The notes under the pieces were generated by a model. That model did no database searches. It was not told where the DNA came from and saw only the letters and a program-made list of their open reading frames with translations. Positions 18,500-26,073 of a stretch of 64,000 nt of DNA are shown here, one piece after another. Numbering within the stretch: the stretch's first letter is position 1; every line of letters begins with the position of its first letter. Position numbers and translations under genes: made by a program. Source of the stretch: JAVEDQ01 sp963783105. Its GTDB lineage: Bacteria > Actinomycetota > Actinomycetes > Frankiales > Frankiaceae. The stretch covers positions 495,558 through 559,557 of the forward strand of contig CAWAMI010000002.1 of NCBI GenBank assembly GCA_963783105.1. The letters run 5' to 3'.

Positions 18500-20004
18500 G
18501 CGCCGCCTCCGGCAAGGCGACGTTCCTGGGCCTGCCCACGGCGCCCGCGGGCGTCGGGCACCTGCGCGAGAAGCGGCCGTTCCCCGAGGCCGCCGCCGAC
18601 GCCCTGGCCGACCCCCAGCTGCGGCACAACCTCGGCCGTGCCACCCGCACCATCCGCGCCAAGCGGAACACCGTCGTCTCCGAGCTCCCCGACTGGGCCG
18701 AGCTCCGGGCCGCCGGGGCCGCGCTGAAGGACGACGTCCTCGCGAACCTCGACACCTACCTGCTGCAGCTCGAGCAGAAGGTCTCCGAGGCGGGCGGGGT
18801 GGTGCACTGGGCGCGCGACGCGACGGAGGCGAACCGGATCATCCTCGACCTGGTGAAGGCCGCCGGTGCCCGGGAAGTCGTCAAGGTCAAGTCGATGGCC
18901 ACGCAGGAGACCGGCCTCAACGAGGCGCTGGCCGAGGGCGGCGTCTCGGCGTGGGAGACGGACCTCGCCGAGCTCATCGTCCAGCTCGGCGAGGACGCGC
19001 CGAGCCACATCCTCGTCCCTGCCATCCACCGCAACCGGGCCGAGATCCGCGAGATCTTTCTCCGCGCGATGGGCGAGGTCGGGCGTGCCGCCGACCCCGG
19101 CCTCACCGACGAGCCGACCGCTCTGGCCGAGGCGGCGCGGCTGCACCTGCGGCAGAAGTTCCTCGAGGCCGAGGTCGCGATCTCCGGCGCCAACTTCGCG
19201 GTGGCCGAGACGGGGACGCTCGGTGTCGTCGAGTCCGAGGGCAACGGCCGGATGTGCCTGACCCTGCCGCGGGTGCTCATCACGCTCATGGGCATCGAGA
19301 AGGTCGTGCCGACCTGGCGGGACCTCGAGGTCTTCCTCCAGCTGCTCCCCCGATCGAGCACCGGCGAGCGGATGAACCCCTACACGTCGACGTGGACGGG
19401 CGTGACCCCGGGCGACGGGCCGCAGGAGTTCCACCTCGTGCTGCTCGACAACGGCCGGACCGCCGTGCTGGCCGACGCGGACGGCCGCTCCGCGCTGCGC
19501 TGCATCCGCTGCTCGGCCTGTCTCAACGTGTGCCCGGTCTACGAGCGCGCCGGCGGCCACGCCTACGGCTCGGTGTATCCGGGGCCGATCGGCGCGGTGC
19601 TGAGCCCGCAGCTGACCGGCGTCGCCGACAACGCCTCGCTGCCCTTCGCGTCGTCGCTGTGCGGAGCCTGCTACGACGTCTGCCCGGTGGCGATCGACAT
19701 CCCGTCGATGCTCGTGCACCTGCGCAGCCGGGTGGTCGAGGACAAGCGGACGGCGTCGCCGCTGCCGACGTCGGAGCAGGTGCTGATGACGACGGCGCGC
19801 TGGACAATGCTGCGTCCGGGTCGCTGGGCGGCCGCCCTGCGCAGCGGACGCATCGGACGGACGCTCGGCAGGCGACGGGACCGCATCTCGTCGCTCCCCC
19901 CGCCGCTGGCGGCATGGACCGGCACCCGCGACCTGCCGCGCCCGCCGCAGCAGACCTTCCGCGACTGGTGGGTGAGCGAGGGTCGGGGGGACGGGTCCGC
20001 ATGA
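18496..20004 (+). CDS. lutB: LutB iron-sulfur lactate-utilisation protein
   Basis: 502 residues. An N-terminal LUD domain (about 60-300; NFAVAETGTLGVVESEGNGR) is followed by two 4Fe-4S motifs, CIRCSACLNVCPVY near residue 337 and CGACYDVCPVAI near residue 390, and a C-terminal DUF3390-like tail ending TFRDWW. This is the complete LutB layout. It overlaps lutA upstream and lutC downstream by four bases each. It passes electrons from lactate oxidation towards the quinone pool. Confidence 0.95.
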   Translation: MSAASGKATFLGLPTAPAGVGHLREKRPFPEAAADALADPQLRHNLGRATRTIRAKRNTVVSELPDWAELRAAGAALKDDVLANLDTYLLQLEQKVSEAGGVVHWARDATEANRIILDLVKAAGAREVVKVKSMATQETGLNEALAEGGVSAWETDLAELIVQLGEDAPSHILVPAIHRNRAEIREIFLRAMGEVGRAADPGLTDEPTALAEAARLHLRQKFLEAEVAISGANFAVAETGTLGVVESEGNGRMCLTLPRVLITLMGIEKVVPTWRDLEVFLQLLPRSSTGERMNPYTSTWTGVTPGDGPQEFHLVLLDNGRTAVLADADGRSALRCIRCSACLNVCPVYERAGGHAYGSVYPGPIGAVLSPQLTGVADNASLPFASSLCGACYDVCPVAIDIPSMLVHLRSRVVEDKRTASPLPTSEQVLMTTARWTMLRPGRWAAALRSGRIGRTLGRRRDRISSLPPPLAAWTGTRDLPRPPQQTFRDWWVSEGRGDGSA

Positions 20005-20624
20005 GCGCACGGGACGAGGTGCTGGGACGGATCCGGGCCGCACACGCGGTGGCGCCGTTCCCGCCGCCGGCGGTGCGACGGGACTACCGGACGACCGACG
20101 GCCGCTCGGACCCCGAGCTGCTCGACCTGCTCGAGGACCGCCTCGTCGACTACCGGGCCACGGTCCGTCGCGGCACAGACGTCGTCGAGCTCGTGCGGAC
20201 GGCGCTGCGAGACCGCGGACCGGCGACCCTCGTCGTGCCGGCGGGAGTACCCGACGAGTGGCGGCGGGGCGTGCCACCGGACGTGCGGCAGGTGGGTGAC
20301 GAGCCGCCGCTGACGGCCGACGAGCTGGACGGCATCGACGGTGTGCTCACCGGCTGTCGGGTCGCGATCGCCGAAACGGGCACGCTGGTGCTCGACGCCG
20401 GGCCGGACCAGGGTCGGCGTCTTCTCTCGCTCGTGCCGGACTACTGCCTCGCCGTCGTCCGGCCCGAGCAGGTCGTCGGCGGCGTTCCGCAGGCCGTCGC
20501 CCAGCTGGATCCCCGGCGTCCCCTCACGTGGGTGAGCGGACCGAGCGCGACCAGCGACATCGAGCTCGACCGCGTCGAGGGCGTGCACGGCCCGCGGACG
20601 CTCGACGTCCTGCTGCTCGGCTGA
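20001..20624 (+). CDS. lutC: LutC LUD-domain lactate-utilisation protein
   Basis: 207 residues, a stand-alone LUD domain. The start ATG overlaps the lutB stop. Characteristic segments are VDYRATVRRG, TLVVPAGVPDEW, VLTGCRVAIAETGTLVLDAGPDQGRRLLSLVPDYCLAVV and PLTWVSGPSATSDIELDRVEGVHGPR, closely matching the LutC/YkgG family. It completes the lutABC operon. No lactate permease (lutP) gene is present nearby. Confidence 0.94.
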   Translation: MSARDEVLGRIRAAHAVAPFPPPAVRRDYRTTDGRSDPELLDLLEDRLVDYRATVRRGTDVVELVRTALRDRGPATLVVPAGVPDEWRRGVPPDVRQVGDEPPLTADELDGIDGVLTGCRVAIAETGTLVLDAGPDQGRRLLSLVPDYCLAVVRPEQVVGGVPQAVAQLDPRRPLTWVSGPSATSDIELDRVEGVHGPRTLDVLLLG

Positions 20625-20649
20625 CGGTCTCGAAGCTCAGGACGCTGCC

Positions 20650-21093
20650 GTGACCGACGAAGGCTTCTCCGACCTGGAGCGCGAGCTGGTCGTGCTGGTG
20701 CGTCGGGCTCGAGCCACCGCGGGCTCCCTCGCGCGCGAGATCTCCCCGGACCTCGAGCCGACGACCTACGCGCTGCTCGTCCGCATCGCCGACGCGGGCA
20801 CGACCCGCGCCCGCGATCTGGCCGCCTACTTCGGGGTCGACAAGGCGGCTGTCAGCCGCCAGGTGACGACGCTGGAGCGCCTCGGCTTCCTCGCCCGGCA
20901 GCGCGATCCGCAGGACGCGCGGGCGCATCGGCTGCAGCTGACCGAGGCGGGGGCACGGCGGTTGGAGGAGGTGCGCGCGGCCCGCCGCGAGCGGGTGCGG
21001 CGGCAGCTGGGGTCGTGGGATCCGGCGGACGTCGCGCAGTTCGCCGCGCTGCTCGCCCGGTTCAACGCCACGGTCGACCTCGAGCCGGGCTGA
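20650..21093 (+). CDS. MarR-family transcriptional regulator
   Basis: 147 residues from GTG 20650, 25 bp after lutC. The winged helix spans about residues 35-110: PTTYALLVRIADAGTTRARDLAAYF, recognition helix VDKAAVSRQVTTLERLGFLARQ, and wing DARAHRLQLTEAG. The C-terminal helix provides the dimer interface. Being in line with lutABC it may be part of that operon, but no binding site can be assigned. Confidence 0.88.
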   Translation: MTDEGFSDLERELVVLVRRARATAGSLAREISPDLEPTTYALLVRIADAGTTRARDLAAYFGVDKAAVSRQVTTLERLGFLARQRDPQDARAHRLQLTEAGARRLEEVRAARRERVRRQLGSWDPADVAQFAALLARFNATVDLEPG

Positions 21094-21360
21094 GGTGCGC
21101 CGGTAGCCGGCCGCGCGAGCAGGCGGGACGCTGTGGACTCGTCGACGCCACTCGTATGACGATTCCGTGAAGACGTGCTCGTCGCCCTTGAGGAGGAGAC
21201 GTGGCCGTGTCCGGATTGACGTGCACGAAGCACAGCCGGGGGCGTGCCGGACGGCGTGATCGATCCGCCGGGACCGCCCCGGCCGCGGGTCCACCCCAGG
21301 TGGTTCCTGGATCGCCTCGTACGCCGTCGTGCGGCGTGACCCCGGCGGAGAGGACCAACC

Positions 21361-22179
21361 GTGCCCAGAACCTCGACGCCTGTTCAGCTGCTCGACCGGG
21401 GTAGTGGTCGCATCGCCTACGAGGTGACCGGCGACGGGCCGCTGGTGGCATGCATCCCCGGCATGGGCGAGCTGCGCAGCTCCTACCGTTACACCACGCC
21501 TGCCCTCGTCGACGCGGGCCAGCGGGTGGCCGCGATGGACCTGCGGGGCCACGGCGACAGTGACGCCACCTTCTCGAGCTACGACGACGTCGCCGCCGGT
21601 CAGGACGTCCTCGCACTCATCGAGCACGTCGGCGGCCCGGCCGTCGTCGTGGGCAACTCCATGGGGGCGGGAGCCGCGGTGTGGGCGGCCGCGGAGCAGC
21701 CGGACGCCGTGGCCGGCCTCGTGCTGCTCGGACCGTTCGTGCGGAACGCGCCGATGAACCCGCTGCTGGTCGCCGCGTTCAAGCTGATGATGTCGGGACC
21801 GTGGGCGCCGAAGATGTGGACGTCGTACCTGCCCAAGCTCTACCCGGGCCGGAAGCCGGCCGACTTCGCCGACCACCGCGCGCTCATCGCCGCCAGCCTG
21901 CGGAAGCCGGGTCATCGCAAGGCCTTCACCTCGACCACACGGACCAGCCACGCACCGGCCGAACAGCGCCTGGCGAAGGTCGCCTGCCCGGCCCTGGTCG
22001 TCATGGGAGACAAGGATCCCGACTTCGCGGATCCGGCCGGAGAGGCGGACTGGATCGCCGGCCGTCTCTCGGCCGACGTGACGATGGTGGCCGGGGCCGG
22101 CCACTACCCGCACGTCGAGTACCCCGAGGTGGTCAACCCCTCGCTCGTGCAGTTCTGCCGCGAGGTCGATCGGTCGTGA
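21361..22179 (+). CDS. Alpha/beta-fold hydrolase
   Basis: 272 residues from GTG 21361. The fold is clear: oxyanion strand PLVACIPGMGELRSSY, MDLRGHGDSD, nucleophile elbow VVGNSMGAGAAVW (Ser near residue 100), acid ALVVMGDKDPDFADP and catalytic His in VAGAGHYPHVEYP. Substrate unknown; epoxide-hydrolase-like or carboxylesterase roles are possible. It overlaps the next gene by GTGA and therefore forms a coupled pair with the DUF2568 protein. Confidence 0.9.
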   Translation: MPRTSTPVQLLDRGSGRIAYEVTGDGPLVACIPGMGELRSSYRYTTPALVDAGQRVAAMDLRGHGDSDATFSSYDDVAAGQDVLALIEHVGGPAVVVGNSMGAGAAVWAAAEQPDAVAGLVLLGPFVRNAPMNPLLVAAFKLMMSGPWAPKMWTSYLPKLYPGRKPADFADHRALIAASLRKPGHRKAFTSTTRTSHAPAEQRLAKVACPALVVMGDKDPDFADPAGEADWIAGRLSADVTMVAGAGHYPHVEYPEVVNPSLVQFCREVDRS

Positions 22180-22550
22180 CCGGCTCACAGCGACTTCAGC
22201 TCGCCCTGCGGGTGTCGATGGAGGTCGGCGTCGTCGCGGCGCTCGCGACGTGGGGCGTCCACATCGGGAACAGCACCGCGACCGAGGTCGCCCTCGGGAT
22301 CGCGGCGCCCCTGGTCGGGTTCGGCTTCTGGGGGGCCGTCGACTTCCACCAGGCCGGCTCCCTCGCCGAGCCCCTGCGGCTCGTCCAGGAGCTCGCGGTG
22401 AGTGGACTGGCGGCCGTCGCCTGGTGGGCGTCGGGGCAGGCGGCCCTCGGGGCCGCACTCGCCGCCCTCTCGGTCGCCTACCACGCGCTCGTCTACTTGT
22501 CGGGCGAGCGGCTGCTCGACCAGTCGCCCGCCGGCGCGAGAACGGCCTGA
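22176..22550 (+). CDS. DUF2568 (YrdB-like) membrane protein
   Basis: 124 residues, GTG start overlapping the hydrolase stop. Four hydrophobic segments are visible (SMEVGVVAALATWGVHIG, EVALGIAAPLVGFGFWGAV, ELAVSGLAAVAWWASG, AALAALSVAYHALVYL), with the family-typical FGFWGAVDFHQAG stretch between the second and third. Function of the family is unknown. The 298-bp stretch that follows up to 22848 holds no gene I can support. Confidence 0.82.
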   Translation: MTGSQRLQLALRVSMEVGVVAALATWGVHIGNSTATEVALGIAAPLVGFGFWGAVDFHQAGSLAEPLRLVQELAVSGLAAVAWWASGQAALGAALAALSVAYHALVYLSGERLLDQSPAGARTA

Positions 22551-22848
22551 TCGCCGCCGCGACGCTCGTCGACCAGGAAGCCTCCGTGCGCAGCCGCCCG
22601 TCGCGTTCGGTTCGACCGCGGCGCGCAGCCATCGCACGTGACGACTTCGTGTCGTCCCTGGGCCTCCCGAATCCCAGGAGGCCTCGTGGGCACCCCGACG
22701 CCATGCCGTCCGGATTCCGCGTCGAGGCACCCCCTGCTTCCGCGCAGCAACGCCAGGAGTTCGACGCGGCCGAGACCCCGGCTACCGCCCGAGCAAGGCG
22801 ACGTACCCCGCAGGGGCCCGCGTCGAGACCCCGGCGACCACCACAGGT

Positions 22849-24259
22849 TTGGGCCGCTTCGAGGCACGCGCCCTGCTCGGCTGGCTGGCCCTTCTCCTGG
22901 GCGCGGCGCCCTTCCTCCTCCTGTGGCTGCTCGTCTCGCAGGCCTGGGGACCGCTCTCCGCGCTCGACCGCGAGGTGGCCGCGGGACTGAACGTCGCTGT
23001 CGATGGGTCACCCGTGCTGGTCCGTGTGCTCCGGACCGTGACCGGCCTCGCTGGGACGGGACCGGCGGTGCTGTTGTTCGTCCTCACCACGGTCTTCCTG
23101 CTCATTCGGCAACGACGACGTCTGGCGGCCTTCGTGGCCACCACGGGGCTGGGGCTCGCCGTGCTCGGGCCGGCCGCCAAGGCGATCGTCGGCCGGGCCA
23201 GGCCGATCGTCGCGTCACCGGTGGTCGAGACGCCGTCGAACGCCAGCTTCCCCAGCGGCCACGCGATGACCGCGCTCGTCACGTCGGGTGTCCTCCTGCT
23301 GCTCGCACTGCCCGCGGTCCGGCGGCGGGCCCGACCCTGGCTCATGACCGGCGCTGTTCTCGTCGTCGTCGCCATCGGCTTCACGAGGCTGGCGCTCGGG
23401 GTGCACTTCGTCTCCGACGTGCTCGCCGGTTGGGCGCTCGGCGCCGGCTGGCTGGCAGTCACCACCGCCTCCTTCCGGGCGTGGCAACACGCCCGGGGGG
23501 TCCATCCCGACCGGATGCTCGACCCACTGGACGCCGACGTGCCGGAGGCGTTGCACGCAGGCGCCGCAAGCGATGTGGACGGTCGGCAAGCGCAGGTCGT
23601 CCTGGTGCGGCTGCTCGCGATCTTCGCGGCGCTCCTCGCCTTGTTCACCGCACTCGGCCTCTTCGTGACGACGGTGCTGGCGGACACGTGGCTCGGCCGG
23701 ATCGACCGCGGCGCCGTGCGCTGTTCGTCGAGATCCGCAGTGCCCGGCTCAGCGCCTGATGGACTGGGTCAGCCGTCGTCCGGCACGTCACCGTCATCGC
23801 GGTAGGAATGACGCTGGCCGTATTGATCTTGGCGGTCACCGCCCGCTGGCGGCCGGTCATCTTCGTCGTCGTCGCCCTGGTCGGTGAGGTGGCGCTCTAC
23901 TTCTTCTGCGCCCAGATGGTCGATCGCACGCGGCCGGGGGTCGCGGACTGACCTCCGGCCTGCCGACCGGCGCCAGCTGGCCGTCTGGCCACGTCGCGGC
24001 GGCCTCGACCCTCTACGGCGCAGCTGCCGCGCTGACTCTCACGTACCGCCGCAGCAAGGGGCGGTGGGCGATCCTCGCGCTGCCGCTGCTGCTGGCGCCG
24101 GCAATCGCCGTCTCCCGCATCTACGTCGCCGCCCACCACCCCACCGACGTGCTGGCCGGGATGCTGCTGGGCGGGCTGTGGGTCTTTGCCTGCGCCCGGC
24201 TGATCCTGCCGCGGCCCGGGCGCGCACCCACGGGGATCCGACGGAGGACTGCACCGTGA
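22849..24259 (+). pseudogene. Tandem PAP2 phosphatase gene broken by several frameshifts
   Basis: The first PAP2 domain is intact in one frame (22849 to about 23700): KAIVGRARP, FPSGHAMTALVT and RLALGVHFVSDVLAGW are the three acid-phosphatase motifs. After LADTWLGRIDRGAV the reading continues in pieces: LFVEIRSARLSA in a second frame, MDWVSRRPA in a third, then VTVIAVGMTLAVLILAVTAR to RPGVAD (about 23787-23948), then LTSGLPTGASWPSGHVAAAS to the stop at 24257-24259. That last part is the second PAP2 domain with PSGHVAA and HHPTDVLAG. At least four single-base shifts are needed. The final stop overlaps the GTG of the next gene, showing a formerly intact coupled operon. The TTG at 22849 is the best visible start. 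Confidence 0.8.
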
Positions 24260-25152
24260 AGAAGCAGGTGTTCCGCATTCTCGTCGCGTTGGCGACGGCG
24301 TTGGGCCTGCTGGTCGGCTACGGCGTGTTCATCGAGCCGCGGATGATCCTCGACGAGGAGCACGCCGAGGTCCGCCTACCCCATCTGAGCGCGGAGCTGG
24401 CGGGAACGGAGATCGCCGTTCTGTCCGACCTGCAGCTGGGGATGTGGTTCGCCAACCACGGCATGGTCGAACGCGCCGTGGACGCCACCGTGAAGGCCGA
24501 TCCGGATGTCGTGTTGCTCGGCGGGGACTTCGTGTACAGCAGCGACCCGAGCATCGGGAAGCAGATCGACACCCTGCTCGAGCTGATCGACCCGCTGTTG
24601 AAGTCCGGCATCCCCACCTACGCCGTGCTCGGGAACCACGACTACAAGGTGGACGGCGGCCGACGAGCTGAGGAGCAGCGCTGGAGGACGCCGGCGTCCC
24701 GGTGTTGAGGAACACCGCGCGTCCCGGTACCCGGTCCGATCGACGATCCGGCCGAGCAGCTCTACGTCGTCGGGATCGGCCCGGTCCACCCCGACCACGT
24801 CGACGTCGATGCTGCACTGGCCGACGTCCCCGACACCGCGCCGCGCGTGGTGCTGATGCATAACCCCACCGTCTTCGACCAGCTGCCCGCCGGCGCCGCC
24901 CCGCTCACCCTGGCCGGACACACGCACTGCGGACAGGTCGCCCTGCCCGGGACCCCGGATTGGTCCTACATGGCTTTGACCAGCGAGGAACGGATCGTCG
25001 CCGACGGCTGGGCCCCCGAGGACTACGGCGCAGAGGGCAACCGGCTGTTCGTCACCTGCGGCATCGGGTTCAGCGTCGTGCCGGTCCGCATCAACGCCCC
25101 TCCGCAGGTCGCCTTCTTCACGCTGCAGCCGGAGGAAGAGGGAGCGAAGTGA
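24256..25152 (+). pseudogene. Metallophosphoesterase gene with clustered frameshifts
   Basis: GTG 24256 opens a protein with an N-terminal membrane segment (RILVALATALGLLVGYGVFI) and calcineurin-type motifs: AVLSDLQLGMW, VVLLGGDFVY, YAVLGNHDYKVDGG. The frame then runs into a stop at 24706-24708. The expected continuation appears in other frames: ALEDAGVPVLRNTA (from 24678), and VPGPIDDPAEQLYVVGIGP (from 24727) which joins the downstream VVLMHNPTVFDQL, LAGHTHCGQ and VVPVRINAPP to the stop at 25152. Three one-base insertions within about 70 bp explain it, returning to the original frame. All metal-binding motifs would exist in a repaired protein. Confidence 0.8.
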
Positions 25153-25245
25153 CGAGATCGGACCAGCTCTCGCCACGACTGTTACAGCTACGCGACGGTC
25201 TCTGACGCGGCGCGTGCCCGAACGGTGCTCGGGTAGCCGTGTGAG

Positions 25246-25761
25246 ATGGGAGTCAACCGATCGTGCGGGAGAAGCCCAGTGGCCCGAGGGTTGACTACGG
25301 TGCTCTGCCTCGTCGTCCTCGCCCTGGCCAGCTGTAGCGGAAATGGGAACCCGGACATCCCGGAGAACTACGCCGCCAACGGTTCAGTGGGCCAGATCCT
25401 GATCCGCGATCTGTACATACAGCCACCGACGGTGGGTGAGGAATACCCCGCGGGCAGTCAACCACCGGCGTTTGTGAGCCTCTTGAACCAGGGCGGTCAG
25501 CCGGACACTCTCATCGACGTGACCAGCCCCCTGGCGGGCAACGTGCAGATCGTGGTCGACGGTCTACCAACCGACTCCCTGCGACTCGAGCCGGGTCAAC
25601 GTGAACCACGACTCCCTGCCGTCGAACTCCGACTGACCTCGATCGGTGAGCCTTTACGCGTGGCAGAACTCGTGCCGATGACGCTGCGCTTCGAGCGAGC
25701 GGGTGAGGCGACCCTCGACGTACCCGTCAGGCTCCCGTACGCGGCCGACGACAAGTCCTGA
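25246..25761 (+). CDS. Secreted lipoprotein, LpqE/PCuAC-like
   Basis: 171 residues from ATG 25246 (a GTG at 25279 would also work). A lipoprotein signal ends in LVVLALASC-SG, with the lipobox Cys near residue 29. The rest reads as a single beta-sandwich domain: GQILIRDLYIQPP, PPAFVSLLNQGGQPDTLIDVTSPLAGNVQIVVDG, LRLEPGQ, LRVAELVPMTLRFERAG. This resembles mycobacterial LpqE and the PCu(A)C copper chaperone fold, but the His/Met copper ligands of true PCuAC proteins are not seen. Anchored outside the membrane; function unknown. Confidence 0.78.
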   Translation: MGVNRSCGRSPVARGLTTVLCLVVLALASCSGNGNPDIPENYAANGSVGQILIRDLYIQPPTVGEEYPAGSQPPAFVSLLNQGGQPDTLIDVTSPLAGNVQIVVDGLPTDSLRLEPGQREPRLPAVELRLTSIGEPLRVAELVPMTLRFERAGEATLDVPVRLPYAADDKS

Positions 25762-26012
25762 GCCGCGCCGCTGACCCGCACCAGCATCAGGCGAGCTGCG
25801 GTGCTCCCGCCTGCGCCGGCCCCGGTTTCCGCGAGCGCTCCGGCCTCGGCGACTGCTTCCTCGGTGCCCATCAACAGCACGGTCGCCTCGGCCTCGGTGA
25901 GCGCGTAGGCGATCTTGGTGGCCATGGCCGCGACGCTACGCGGGTGGCCCTGCGAGGACCCTCCGCTGCACTCCGTGCACATGTCGTGTGGCGTAGGACT
26001 CAGGTTCGTTTG
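25762..26012. other. Non-coding stretch before the MarR-MFS gene
   Basis: No supported plus-strand gene. On the minus strand a short Ala-rich segment (MATKIAYALTEAEATVLLMG, from 25922) is open and runs into the antisense of the lipoprotein gene. It could be the start of a small orphan protein, but it has no clear Shine-Dalgarno sequence and no recognisable family, so it is not called as a gene. Confidence 0.4.
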
Positions 26013-26056
26013 GTTGATGCCGACAACTAAGTGGGCATATCGTTGCCTGACGCAAC
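26013..26056. promoter_or_regulatory. Two GTTG-N7-CAAC inverted repeats at the MarR-MFS promoter
   Basis: GTTG-ATGCCGA-CAAC (26013-26027) and GTTG-CCTGACG-CAAC (26042-26056) have the same arms and spacer length, with centres 29 bp apart, close to three helical turns. The first overlaps a possible -35 (TTGATG, 26014-26019) and the second follows a possible -10 (CATATC, 26036-26041). The MarR start codon is 18 bp further on, so autoregulation by the encoded MarR domain is likely. Confidence 0.6.
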
Positions 26057-26073
26057 CAACGAAAGAAGTTCCG

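Noticed and set aside
21201..21404. A 67-codon frame from a GTG preceded by AGGAGGAG
   Set aside because: The Shine-Dalgarno is good but the peptide is Arg/Pro-rich without any family likeness and overlaps the hydrolase start. I see nothing else in 21094-21360.
22551..22848. Possible upstream part of the PAP2 gene
   Set aside because: The frame is open but has no start codon or hydrophobic or conserved segment before 22849.
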